NCBI GenBank assembly: GCA_000023725.1
Contig: CP001673.1
Span: 1,870,342 to 1,934,341, forward strand
Length of the DNA stretch: 64,000 nucleotides
Direction: 5' to 3'
DNA from: Flavobacteriaceae bacterium 3519-10
GTDB taxonomy: Bacteria > Bacteroidota > Bacteroidia > Flavobacteriales > Weeksellaceae
Position numbers and translations under genes: made by a program
Part shown: piece by piece, positions 55,014 to 63,074 of the stretch
Layout: every line of letters begins with the position of its first letter
Position numbering within the stretch: the first letter of the stretch is position 1
Notes under the pieces: model-generated
What the model saw: the letters and a program-made list of their open reading frames with translations, nothing else
Database searches by the model: none
Told to the model about the DNA's origin: nothing

Positions 55014-55053
55014 CCTGGCTCTTCTTACTTTTACTTTTTACCTGGCTCTTTTT
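55014..55053. repeat. CCTGGCTCTTTTT-type repeats upstream of the barnase-like gene
   Basis: Copies at 55014-55023 (CCTGGCTCTT) and 55041-55053 (CCTGGCTCTTTTT) separated by TTTTACTT-rich sequence, matching the repeats at 54442-54468. Confidence 0.6.
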
Positions 55054-55066
55054 ACTTTTCACTTTC

Positions 55067-55855
55067 CTACCTCCACTCTTCCGGAATATCGCACACCGGG
55101 ATCGGCTGAATTTTATGTTGTGCCGCTTTGTTCATTTTCGAAAAAATCCTGAAAACTTCGAGATCGCGCCCGGAATAATCACTTTCTGTTTTATTGCCCC
55201 ATTCTTTCTGGATTTTTTCAAGTTCGGGATAGGTGGCACCGATCTGCTGCTCATCGGTTCTTTCGGCGTCCCACAATCCGTCGGTAGGAATTGCATTTTT
55301 AATAGATTCAGGTAGATCCAGCGACCGTGCAAGTTCGTAAACTTCAGTTTTGTAAAGGTCTGCAATCGGCGAAACATCTACGCCGCCATCGCCGTACTTG
55401 GTATAAAAACCGATACCGAAATCTTCAACCTTATTTCCGGTTCCGCAGACCAGCAAACCGTTGATCTGCCCGTAATAATACAAAGTAAGCATACGCAGAC
55501 GCGCTCTGGTATTCGCAAAAGCAAGTTTCTGATCGGGAAAATGCGCTTCGTCCACCTCAAAAGTCCTGAAAAGTGCTTCGAACGGTTCGTTAAGATCTAC
55601 CGTCTGTCCTTCAACATTCGGGAATTTACTTTCAAGAAACTTTATGTGTTCCTGAGCGCGGTTAATCTGATCTTCTTTCTGGCGTATCGGCATTTCTATG
55701 GCCAGAACTTTGAGGCCGGTCATCGCACAAAGCGTTGAAACCACGCCCGAATCTACCCCTCCGGAAATTCCGATTACATATCCTTTTACGTTGGCCTTTG
55801 TGGCGTAATCTTTAAGCCACGTAACTATTCTTTCGGTTATTTTTTCGGTCTGCAT
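55067..55855 (-). CDS. nadE: NAD+ synthetase (ammonia-dependent)
   Basis: Converts nicotinic acid adenine dinucleotide to NAD using ammonia and ATP, in the cytoplasm. The 262-residue protein has the ATP-pyrophosphatase P-loop SGGVDSG (30-36), a conserved GTGNKVEDFGIGFYTKYGDGG motif and the VSPIADLYKTEVYEL segment, without the nitrilase domain of the glutamine-dependent form. It is divergent from gldB-gldC, the arrangement known from Flavobacterium johnsoniae. Confidence 0.92.
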   Translation of the reverse strand: MQTEKITERIVTWLKDYATKANVKGYVIGISGGVDSGVVSTLCAMTGLKVLAIEMPIRQKEDQINRAQEHIKFLESKFPNVEGQTVDLNEPFEALFRTFEVDEAHFPDQKLAFANTRARLRMLTLYYYGQINGLLVCGTGNKVEDFGIGFYTKYGDGGVDVSPIADLYKTEVYELARSLDLPESIKNAIPTDGLWDAERTDEQQIGATYPELEKIQKEWGNKTESDYSGRDLEVFRIFSKMNKAAQHKIQPIPVCDIPEEWR

Positions 55856-55902
55856 ATGTTTTTGGATTTATCTGATGCGGGAATCGCTCCTAAAAATTTC
55901 GC

Positions 55903-55910
55903 TATTTTTG
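55903..55910 (+). promoter_or_regulatory. -7 promoter element of gldB-gldC
   Basis: TATTTTTG fits TAnnTTTG; ATG follows 25 bases later. Confidence 0.45.
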
Positions 55911-55935
55911 CTGCTTCAAATCTCATGTAAAAATA

Positions 55936-56916
55936 ATGAAGTTTTTTAGATATCTTCTTTTTGCCGGCATTTTTGCCTTTAGTATTACATCCTGCAAAAA
56001 GGATGCACAGAACCGCTGGCAGGTTAATATTGAAGAACCTGCTCAGAACGTAGAAGTTACCGATATTTCGAAAGAATTCTACGACCAGGCTCTGCCACTT
56101 GCACAGTTTCAGCAGAAATATCCATGGTTTCAGGGCACAGTGCCTGATGAAGATTTTGCGATACGCCGCGCCGACCCTGCCGAAGCAAAAATATATCAGG
56201 ATGCCATTTCGAAGATTGATATTTCCAAATTAAATACAGAGCTTACCAGCCTCTTTTCGCACATAAAATATTATTTCCCAGAGTTTAAGCAGCCTAAGGT
56301 TTATCTTTATTCATCAGCTTTACAGGGAATTATGGAACCCGTGTTTTTTCAGCCTGAACAAAACCTGGTCTTTATAGACGTCTCCGCATTTATGGGCGAA
56401 AACAACCCAAATTACCAGGGACTCGAACAGTATTGGCAAACCTCAATGAATCCGCAGAACATCGTTCCGAAAGTTTCGGCAAGTCTTGCTGAATATTTCG
56501 TGCAGCGTGACGGAGATAGCCAGAAATTTCTCGGTGAACTGATTTACAACGGCAAGATCCAAATGCTGCAGGATGCTTTCCTGCCTGGATTTCCAGATTA
56601 TCTAAAGATCAACTATACGCAGGAACAGTACAGTTGGGCACTCGCCAACGAAGCGAATGTGTGGAACTACTTTGTAGAGAGCAATCTCGTTTACAGTGAT
56701 GATCTGAGGCTCAGAGAACGGTTCATCAATCCGGGCCCATTTTCGAAATTTTATACCGAAATCGATAACGAATCTTCGCCACAAATCGGAATTTTCACCG
56801 GCTGGCAGATTTGCAGAACGTTTTTTGAGGTAAATCCTGACACAAAACTGCCCGATTTCCTTAAAATGGACAGCCAGAAAATCTTTGACGAAAGCAACTA
56901 CAAACCCAAAAATTAA
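55936..56916 (+). CDS. gldB: Gliding motility lipoprotein GldB
   Basis: A 326-residue lipoprotein with lipobox FSITSC (Cys20). The body matches GldB: KYPWFQGTVPDEDFAIRR, FPEFKQPKVYLYSSALQG, FIDVSAFMG and the WQTSMNPQNI segment. GldB is required for gliding and T9SS function in Flavobacterium; in non-gliding relatives it may only serve secretion. gldC follows after 47 bases and nadE is divergent, a conserved neighbourhood. Its molecular role is not settled. Confidence 0.9.
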   Translation: MKFFRYLLFAGIFAFSITSCKKDAQNRWQVNIEEPAQNVEVTDISKEFYDQALPLAQFQQKYPWFQGTVPDEDFAIRRADPAEAKIYQDAISKIDISKLNTELTSLFSHIKYYFPEFKQPKVYLYSSALQGIMEPVFFQPEQNLVFIDVSAFMGENNPNYQGLEQYWQTSMNPQNIVPKVSASLAEYFVQRDGDSQKFLGELIYNGKIQMLQDAFLPGFPDYLKINYTQEQYSWALANEANVWNYFVESNLVYSDDLRLRERFINPGPFSKFYTEIDNESSPQIGIFTGWQICRTFFEVNPDTKLPDFLKMDSQKIFDESNYKPKN

Positions 56917-56963
56917 GTGGGTTGCAGATAAATATTTAAATAAAAGTTCTTAAAAATAGAAAT

Positions 56964-57290
56964 ATGAGAAAGACGCAAATTACGATCGATGTAGAACTCG
57001 ACGAAAACCATATCCCTGAAAGAATGCTTTGGAATGCGCAGGACGGCGGCATCGAAGCACAGGAAACCAAAGCCACGATGATCTCTGTGTGGGACGATAA
57101 AAACATGGAAGCCCTAAGGATCGACCTTTGGACCAAGGACATGCCTGTAGACCAAATGAAAATGTTCCTTCACCAGATTTTAGTATCTTTAAGCAGCACC
57201 TACCAACGCGCGACGGGCGAAGACGATGTAGCTGCCTGGATTGAGCAAATGGCAGAAGAATTTGCCGCAAAATCAGCGATAAAAATGTAA
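56964..57290 (+). CDS. gldC: Gliding motility protein GldC
   Basis: A 108-residue cytoplasmic protein. N-terminal RKTQITIDVELDENHIPE, a central WDDKNMEALRIDLWTKDMPV and a helical tail with AWIEQMAEEFAAKS match GldC. In Flavobacterium it improves but is not essential for gliding and is always next to gldB, as here. No known catalytic motif. Confidence 0.9.
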   Translation: MRKTQITIDVELDENHIPERMLWNAQDGGIEAQETKATMISVWDDKNMEALRIDLWTKDMPVDQMKMFLHQILVSLSSTYQRATGEDDVAAWIEQMAEEFAAKSAIKM

Positions 57291-57320
57291 AACCAATTTG
57301 AAAATTTAAAAATTAGCTCA

Positions 57321-57350
57321 TTTGAAAATTAATGCATTGATTTTCAAATC
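57321..57350. repeat. 30-bp near-perfect palindrome in AT-rich gldC-metB gap
   Basis: Two 15-base arms with one mismatch meet at an ATGCAT centre (57321-57335 and 57336-57350). Surrounding bases repeat TTTGAAAAT and ATTTTCAAAT motifs. Could be a regulator site or cruciform/terminator; there is no long T-run. Confidence 0.5.
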
Positions 57351-57387
57351 TAAATTTCAAATTTCCAAATTATCAAATTAAATAGAA

Positions 57388-58530
57388 ATGAATTTCAACA
57401 CTAAAGTTATACACGGTGGCCAACACCACGAATCAGCGACAGGATCTGTGAATGTTCCGGTATTTTTAACCTCAACATTTGCACAAAAATCTCCGGGAAT
57501 CCATTCAGGATACGAATATTCAAGAGCCGCAAACCCTACAAGACAGGCCCTGGAAGACAGTTTGGCAAGTATTGAAAACGGTGCGCGCGGTTTGGCGTTC
57601 GGTTCCGGTTTAGCCGCGATCGACTGTGTTTTAAAACTGTTGAACCCAGGGGACGAAATTATCGCGGTAGACGATTTATACGGCGGAACTTACCGGATGT
57701 TCACGCGTCTGTTCGAGAAATATCAGCTCAAATTTACTTTCGTAGGTTTTGATGACGTTGCGAAGATCTCGGGTTTAATTACAGACAAAACAAAACTGAT
57801 CTGGCTCGAAACGCCTACAAATCCTTTGATGAAGCTGGTGGACATTAAAGCAGTAACAGATTTGGTGAAAGGCAAAGATATTCTTGTCGCAGTAGATAAC
57901 ACGTTCGCGACTCCATACATTCAGCAGCCGCTGGATTTGGGGGCGGATATTGTGATGCATTCAGCCACCAAATATTTGGGCGGACATTCGGACGTAATTG
58001 CTGGCGCGCTTATCGCGAAAACGGCTGAACTTGGCGAAAAACTTCACTTCATCCAGTTTGCAAGCGGCGGGATTTTAGGCCCGCACGATTCGTATTTGGT
58101 TTTGAGAGGAATTAAAACTTTAGCATTAAGAATGCAACGGCATTCATACAACGGGCTCGAAGTTGCGAAATATCTTGAAAATCACCCTGCAGTTGACCGT
58201 GTGATCTATCCCGGTCTTGAATCTCACCCGCAGTATGAGCTTGCCCAAAGACAGATGAAAGAGCCGGGCGGCATGGTTTCGTTCACCTTCAAATCCGGCA
58301 AAAAAGAAGATGCCGTGAAATTCTTGGAAAGGGTAAAAGTCTTCACGCTGGCGGAATCCCTTGGCGGCGTAGAATCGCTGGCAAACCATCCAACGCTGAT
58401 GACGCACGCCTCAATTCCTGAAGACAAACGCCTTGAACTTGGCATTACCGACGATTTGGTAAGGCTGAGCGTAGGAATTGAAGACAAAGATGATCTGCTT
58501 GCGGATCTTGAAAGAGCATTCAACGCATAA
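57388..58530 (+). CDS. metB: Transsulfuration PLP enzyme, cystathionine gamma-synthase type
   Basis: A 380-residue cytoplasmic PLP enzyme. The PLP-binding Lys lies in MHSATKYLGGHSD; YEYSRAANPTR and LAFGSGLAAID are the usual cofactor and substrate segments of the Cys/Met-metabolism family. It forms cystathionine from O-acylhomoserine and cysteine, or runs as cystathionine gamma-lyase; sequence alone does not separate these. A strong terminator follows, so it is monocistronic. Confidence 0.82.
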   Translation: MNFNTKVIHGGQHHESATGSVNVPVFLTSTFAQKSPGIHSGYEYSRAANPTRQALEDSLASIENGARGLAFGSGLAAIDCVLKLLNPGDEIIAVDDLYGGTYRMFTRLFEKYQLKFTFVGFDDVAKISGLITDKTKLIWLETPTNPLMKLVDIKAVTDLVKGKDILVAVDNTFATPYIQQPLDLGADIVMHSATKYLGGHSDVIAGALIAKTAELGEKLHFIQFASGGILGPHDSYLVLRGIKTLALRMQRHSYNGLEVAKYLENHPAVDRVIYPGLESHPQYELAQRQMKEPGGMVSFTFKSGKKEDAVKFLERVKVFTLAESLGGVESLANHPTLMTHASIPEDKRLELGITDDLVRLSVGIEDKDDLLADLERAFNA

Positions 58531-58535
58531 CAGTA

Positions 58536-58566
58536 AAAACGGGCAAATAATTTGCCCGTTTTTTTT
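58536..58566 (+). terminator. Intrinsic terminator of the transsulfuration gene
   Basis: AAAACGGGCAAA (58536-58547) pairs with TTTGCCCGTTTT (58551-58562) with loop TAA, T-run to 58566. Confidence 0.9.
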
Positions 58567-58567
58567 A

Positions 58568-58575
58568 TAATTTTG
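58568..58575 (+). promoter_or_regulatory. -7 promoter element of the DinB gene, likely leaderless
   Basis: TAATTTTG immediately follows the terminator; ATG at 58579 is only three bases later. Confidence 0.5.
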
Positions 58576-58578
58576 AGC

Positions 58579-59094
58579 ATGACAGAATTTCAGAAATACA
58601 TCCAGCGCTACCAGGACCTCGTGCCTTCCGAAAACTGGATTGAGGAAATGAAAATTTCAGGAGAACGCACTAGTTCCCTCTATAAGTTTCTATCGGAAGA
58701 GCAGGAAAATTTCGCGTATGCCGCAGGAAAATGGACTTTAAAAGAAGTGCTGCAACACCTCATCGATGCCGAAAAAATATTTGCTTACCGTGCACTGCGT
58801 TTTGCGCGCGAAGACAAAACTCCACTTCCTGGCTGGGACGAGGAAGATTATGGAAAGACGTATTCACTAGAAAACAGAAACATTGAAAGCCTCGTGGAAG
58901 AATTTGAAACCATCAGGAAATCATCTGTTATCTTCTTCGGAAATTTAGATCAAATTCAACTTTCCCACACAGGAATTGCTAACGGAAACGAAATTTCGGT
59001 AGAGCATCTTGGGAAGCTGACTGTAGGGCATAACATTCATCATCTGAATGTGATCGATGAACGTTATATGACCACAATAACACCTCTTTTATGA
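58579..59094 (+). CDS. DinB-family (YfiT-like) putative metal-dependent protein
   Basis: A 171-residue four-helix-bundle protein. Metal-binding His positions are His53-like (LQHLIDAE), and a pair near the C-terminus in VGHNIHHLNVI, the usual three-His pattern of DinB/YfiT proteins. Several members act as thiol S-transferases or bacillithiol enzymes; the role here is unknown. Start chosen at 58579 because the longer ORF begins inside the terminator. Overlaps the next gene by four bases, so they are coupled. Confidence 0.78.
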   Translation: MTEFQKYIQRYQDLVPSENWIEEMKISGERTSSLYKFLSEEQENFAYAAGKWTLKEVLQHLIDAEKIFAYRALRFAREDKTPLPGWDEEDYGKTYSLENRNIESLVEEFETIRKSSVIFFGNLDQIQLSHTGIANGNEISVEHLGKLTVGHNIHHLNVIDERYMTTITPLL

Positions 59095-59468
59095 TCTGCC
59101 CATGCTGTTCTGAAAAATCTTATGAAGATTGCTGCAGACCTTATCATGTAGGCGAAAAACATGCGCCGACAGCTGAAGCATTGATGCGTTCGAGGTTTTC
59201 TGCTTTTGCGTTTCCCAACGGCGAATATTTAATGGAAACCACGCTTCCTGAAAAAAGAAAATTTCATAATACCAATGATCTTCAGGAATGGGGCGAAATC
59301 AACACGTGGACAAAACTCGAAATTGTCCAGAAGCCCGCCCAGGATCAGGTAGAATTCAAAGCGTATTATACCGATGAAGACGGGCAGCCGCAGCTTCATC
59401 ATGAACTTTCACTGTTCAGGAAACTGAAGGAGCGGTGGTATTATGTCTCAGGTAAATTTTTAAGTTAA
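59091..59468 (+). CDS. YchJ-family protein with SEC-C-type Cys motif
   Basis: A 125-residue protein. The N-terminus CPCCSEKSYEDCC is a zinc-binding SEC-C motif; the core with LMRSRFSAFAFPNGEYLMETT and a central WTKLEI segment is the YchJ/NTF2-like fold. Function in the family unknown. Coupled to DinB by an ATGA overlap. Its last nine bases overlap the end of the convergent VF530-like gene. Confidence 0.8.
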   Translation: MICPCCSEKSYEDCCRPYHVGEKHAPTAEALMRSRFSAFAFPNGEYLMETTLPEKRKFHNTNDLQEWGEINTWTKLEIVQKPAQDQVEFKAYYTDEDGQPQLHHELSLFRKLKERWYYVSGKFLS

Positions 59469-59714
59469 ATCATCTTTTCGCGCCGCTTTCTTTTTCTGGC
59501 GTAAAACATAGAGATACAGGCTTTCGACTTTCGTTCTGGCCCAATCTGTTTTCCTTAAAAACTTCAGCGACGAACTGATACTCGGGTTATCGGTAAAGCA
59601 TTTTATGTTAATCTGCTCACCGAGTTTTTCGAAACCTCCATAATAATCTACCAACTCTTCGAGGATGGCATCGAGGCGCTTTCCGTGCAGCGGATCTTTA
59701 GATTTCTCTTCCAT
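59460..59714 (-). CDS. VF530-family small DNA-binding-like protein (DUF2132)
   Basis: An 84-residue basic protein matching VF530: DPLHGKRLDAILEELVDYYGG, then INIKCFTDNPSISSSLKFLRKTDWAR and a Lys-rich tail. The fold of the family is a winged-helix-like DNA-binding candidate; function unknown. Convergent with YchJ (nine-base overlap), divergent from the TsaC-type gene. Confidence 0.8.
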   Translation of the reverse strand: MEEKSKDPLHGKRLDAILEELVDYYGGFEKLGEQINIKCFTDNPSISSSLKFLRKTDWARTKVESLYLYVLRQKKKAARKDDLT

Positions 59715-59775
59715 GCTGTAAAAATAAGGATTAACATTTTAGCTTCGCTGAAATTTAAACCTCAAACAAATGTTT

Positions 59776-59783
59776 TAATTTTG
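59776..59783 (+). promoter_or_regulatory. -7 promoter element of the TsaC-type gene
   Basis: TAATTTTG fits TAnnTTTG, 21 bases before the ATG at 59805. Confidence 0.45.
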
Positions 59784-59804
59784 CCGAAAAGCACTCTCAA
59801 TACT

Positions 59805-60353
59805 ATGCAAAACCTTATCGATACCTTAATTTCCGGCGGAACCATACTTTATCCTACTGATACGATTTGGGGAATTGGCTGCGACGCCACCAATGTTGAA
59901 GCCATCAACAAAATATTTGAAATAAAAAGGCGCGAGAAAAGCAAGTCGATGATTGTTTTGGTAGAATCGGTGAAGCGTCTTCAGGATATCGTTGACGTTC
60001 CGGAACTGGCGTGGGACATCATGGACCTTTCGGAAAAGCCCGTCACAATTATCTACGACAACCCCAAAGGTTTGCCCGCAGAACTGCTCGCAGAAGACGG
60101 CAGCATCGGAATCCGTCTGATTAAAGATCCGTACCTTAAGAAACTGATCGGCAAGCTCAACAAACCGTTGGTTTCTACTTCTGCAAACTTAAGCGGCAGC
60201 AAATCACCAATGAAATTTTCGGATATCAGCGACGAAATCATCAGCTCGGTTGATGCAGTTTCGGATGAAAACCACGATAAAGTTTCGGAATATTCCGGAT
60301 CATCCGTGATCAGAATGTGGATGGATGGCCGCGTAAAAATTCTGCGGGAGTAA
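59805..60353 (+). CDS. tsaC: L-threonylcarbamoyladenylate synthase, TsaC/YrdC type
   Basis: Makes threonylcarbamoyl-AMP from Thr, bicarbonate and ATP, the first step to t6A in tRNAs reading ANN codons. From the ATG at 59805 the protein has 182 residues, a lone YrdC domain. GGTILYPTDTIWGIGCDATN, KRREKSKSMIVLV and PLVSTSANLSG are the typical segments. It lacks the Sua5 C-terminal domain. A YciO-type paralogue is possible, but TsaC is more likely if no other copy exists. The longer upstream ORF overlaps the divergent gene. Confidence 0.88.
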   Translation: MQNLIDTLISGGTILYPTDTIWGIGCDATNVEAINKIFEIKRREKSKSMIVLVESVKRLQDIVDVPELAWDIMDLSEKPVTIIYDNPKGLPAELLAEDGSIGIRLIKDPYLKKLIGKLNKPLVSTSANLSGSKSPMKFSDISDEIISSVDAVSDENHDKVSEYSGSSVIRMWMDGRVKILRE

Positions 60354-60357
60354 CCCG

Positions 60358-60813
60358 CTATTTTTTGTACAGCTTTTCGTAAAGTGCGATCCAGTCTTGT
60401 GGTGAACGTCTTTTTACAAGTTCGGCAACCAATTCAAACGGAATTTCATCGGGTTTTTTGAAGCGGATACACGATTTTCCCATGTCGAGTTTTCTTGCTG
60501 AATGTTTCGGATATTCCTGTACAAACCAATCCAACAGTTCGGGTTCGGCATAAATCCCCATGTGATAGAGTGCAATGAAATTCTTCTGCGAAGCAAGATT
60601 GATAAATGGCAGCGGCGCACCCGGCGTACAGTGATAGCCTGCAGGATAAGTTTCTAGCGGAACGCTCCAGCCGATCATCCCGTAGCTGATGTTTTCCTGA
60701 AAGCCTTCGGGTATATTTTCGGATATCGTTTTATAAAGTTTGGTGAATGCCTCTTTTCTGTCTTCAGGGACACCCGACAGATATTCCGCGATTGTGTTGG
60801 CCGCTATTTGCAT
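60358..60813 (-). CDS. DUF1801 (YdhG-like) protein
   Basis: A 151-residue protein of the DUF1801/YdhG family: IAEYLSGVPEDRKEAFTKL, then FQENISYGMIGWSVP and a C-terminal MGKSCIRFKKPDEIPFELVAEL segment. Small soluble protein of unknown biochemical role in iron or carbohydrate contexts in some species; nothing in the neighbours narrows this. Convergent with the TsaC-type gene, with only four bases between the stops. Confidence 0.78.
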   Translation of the reverse strand: MQIAANTIAEYLSGVPEDRKEAFTKLYKTISENIPEGFQENISYGMIGWSVPLETYPAGYHCTPGAPLPFINLASQKNFIALYHMGIYAEPELLDWFVQEYPKHSARKLDMGKSCIRFKKPDEIPFELVAELVKRRSPQDWIALYEKLYKK

Positions 60814-60842
60814 GGTTTTACTTTTTTATAAAATTACAAAAC

Positions 60843-60874
60843 AAAAAAAATCCGGAATCAACATTCCGGATTTT
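60843..60874 (-). terminator. Intrinsic terminator of the S9 peptidase gene
   Basis: AAAATCCGGAAT (60847-60858) pairs perfectly with ATTCCGGATTTT (60863-60874), loop CAAC; plus-strand A-run 60843-60850. Confidence 0.85.
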
Positions 60875-60879
60875 ATATT

Positions 60880-63021
60880 TTATTTCTTTAAATGATTATC
60901 AAAGTAATCGGTTACTTTCTGCATCAGGTGAACGCGGTCTTTCCCAATCACGTTATGCGCGTGGCCGGGATACACGAAATAATCGAGCTGAACGCCGTTA
61001 TCTACCGCGGCTTTCAGAAACTTCACCGAGTGCTGCCACACCACAACATCGTCCTGCGTGCCGTGAATCATCAGCAATTTTCCTTTTAAATTCTGCACTT
61101 TATCTAATAGGTTCGCTTTCGCATAACCTTCCGGATTTTGTTGTGGCGAATCCATATATCTTTCGGTGTACATAATTTCATACATATTCCAGTCGATTAC
61201 AGGTCCGCCGGCAACGCCTGCCTTAAAGATTTCAGGATGTTTAAGCATAAAACTGGTCGTCATAAAACCGCCATAGCTCCAGCCGTGGATACCCATATTT
61301 TCGGCATCTACATACGGCAACGATTTAAGATAATCTACGCCTTTCAACTGATCATTCATTTCGGTTTCACCCATATTTCTGAAGACAGCCTGCTCGAATT
61401 TCATTCCTCGGTTCGAAGATCCCCGGCCATCCATCGTGAAGACGATATATCCGTTCTGTGCCATATATTCGTACCACAAATTACCCGATTCCGGGAAACT
61501 GTTTGTTACCAACTGCAGATGCGGCCCGTTGTAGAGGTACACAATAACAGGATATTTTTTCGAGGCGTCAAAATCTGTTGGCAGAATAATTTTACCGTAA
61601 AGCGGCGTGCCGTCGTCGGCTTTCAGGTTTACATTTTTTATTTCCGGCCTTTTATATTTTGCCAAAGGGTTTTCTGAGGTCAGAATATTTTTGGTCTGCA
61701 GCGTAGAAGTGTTGATGAAGTTTATGCTGCGAGGCGTTGTGGCATTGCTGTAAATATCATAAAGCTGCGAACCGTCTTTGCTCAAAATTCCGGTGTGCAT
61801 GCCGGGTGCGGTGGTGAGTTTTTGCGTTCGGAAATTGTTCCAGTTGATTTTATACAGATGTCTTTCGAGCGGACTTTGCTGCGTTGACGCGTAATAGATT
61901 TCTTTTTTCTTTTCATTAAACCCTAAAACATCGGTTACTAGCCAGTCTCCTTTGGTGATCTGTGAAACAAGGCCTTTGTCTAAATGGTAATGAAACAGAT
62001 GATTGTAGCCCGTGCGCTGGCTTTGCCAGATGAAATCGGTATTCGAATTCGGGAAGAACATCAGTTGATGCTGCGGCTCGACATACTGCTCAGATTTTTC
62101 TTCGAACAGCGTTTTCATCAGCGTGCCCGTGGCGGCGTCGTACTGATTCATTTTTAAATGATTCTGGTCCCGGTTCAGCACACCTACAAAAATATACTTA
62201 GAGTCGGGGCTCCAGGTTACCGCTGTTAGATACTGTTCCTTATCGCCTTCAATGTTCAGAAATGTTGTTTTCTGTGCATTGATATCGTAAACACCCAAGG
62301 TTACGTGGTGAGAAGTACTGCCCGCCATCGGATATTTGATGTTGGTATTTTTGGCCGGCGTTACAGACCAGTCGATTACCGGATAATCCGTCACCATCGT
62401 TTCATCCATCCTGTAGAACGCGATTTTAGCTGAATTGGGCGCGGCAAAAATACCACCGCTGATTCCGAATTCACTGCGGTGCACCGCCTGGCCGTTTACG
62501 ATATGCTCGTTTTCGTCGCTGGTAATTGCGACGGTTTTTCCGTTTCTGTTCAGAAAAAGATTGTTCTTTACGGTATAGGCGATCGATTTGTTATCGGCTA
62601 ACACCTGAATATTTTCGGCACCGTCATTCAAAGCCGTCCATTCGGAGGTCTTCCAGTCGTTCCCTGATTTTTCGAGCCTGTAATATTTACCCTTTTGCGA
62701 GAAATAACCTTGGGTGCGGCTCGTGAACTTAACCGGCGGCAAAGCATTGAATTTCTGCTCTGCAGAAAGATTTTTATTGATTTGATACAGGGAAACCAGT
62801 GTATCCTGTTTCATGCTTTGCATTTCGGTGATCAGATAGCCGTTTTTCGTGCCCTGAACATACGACTTAGCGTCATCATTCCACGAGAACTGAGAGATGC
62901 TTTTTACGGCAAGATTACTGCGCAAGCCATTAACGGCTTCTGCCATCGTATATTTTTGGTTTTGCGCAGCCAGTAAACCACTAAAACCTAGGAATACAAG
63001 GGATAAATGTGAGAATTTCAT
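60880..63021 (-). CDS. S9-family prolyl oligopeptidase (DPP IV-type)
   Basis: A 713-residue exported serine peptidase. Signal peptide 1-19 (LLAAQ). Residues about 40-450 form a beta-propeller (SPDSKYIFVGVLNRDQN and similar), 460-713 an alpha/beta hydrolase. Catalytic Ser582 (GWSYGGF), Asp657 or Asp658 (HGTQDD) and His689 (YPGHAHNV). The acidic pair of the dipeptidyl-peptidase substrate site is not clearly visible to me, so exact subclass is open. It cleaves peptides after Pro or Ala and probably acts in the periplasm, helping digest proteins as in other Bacteroidota. Confidence 0.85.
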   Translation of the reverse strand: MKFSHLSLVFLGFSGLLAAQNQKYTMAEAVNGLRSNLAVKSISQFSWNDDAKSYVQGTKNGYLITEMQSMKQDTLVSLYQINKNLSAEQKFNALPPVKFTSRTQGYFSQKGKYYRLEKSGNDWKTSEWTALNDGAENIQVLADNKSIAYTVKNNLFLNRNGKTVAITSDENEHIVNGQAVHRSEFGISGGIFAAPNSAKIAFYRMDETMVTDYPVIDWSVTPAKNTNIKYPMAGSTSHHVTLGVYDINAQKTTFLNIEGDKEQYLTAVTWSPDSKYIFVGVLNRDQNHLKMNQYDAATGTLMKTLFEEKSEQYVEPQHQLMFFPNSNTDFIWQSQRTGYNHLFHYHLDKGLVSQITKGDWLVTDVLGFNEKKKEIYYASTQQSPLERHLYKINWNNFRTQKLTTAPGMHTGILSKDGSQLYDIYSNATTPRSINFINTSTLQTKNILTSENPLAKYKRPEIKNVNLKADDGTPLYGKIILPTDFDASKKYPVIVYLYNGPHLQLVTNSFPESGNLWYEYMAQNGYIVFTMDGRGSSNRGMKFEQAVFRNMGETEMNDQLKGVDYLKSLPYVDAENMGIHGWSYGGFMTTSFMLKHPEIFKAGVAGGPVIDWNMYEIMYTERYMDSPQQNPEGYAKANLLDKVQNLKGKLLMIHGTQDDVVVWQHSVKFLKAAVDNGVQLDYFVYPGHAHNVIGKDRVHLMQKVTDYFDNHLKK

Positions 63022-63074
63022 TGTCTTATTTTAAGCTTTAAAAATAAGAAATAAAATTGAATTGTTAAAAAATG

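Noticed and set aside
54442-55053. CRISPR array
   Set aside because: The repeats are 13 bases, irregularly spaced, with no spacer-like unique segments of constant length and no cas genes.
63022-63060. Near-palindromic AT-rich segment after the PAP2 gene
   Set aside because: The arms pair with several mismatches and the base composition is very AT-rich; not enough for a terminator or operator call.
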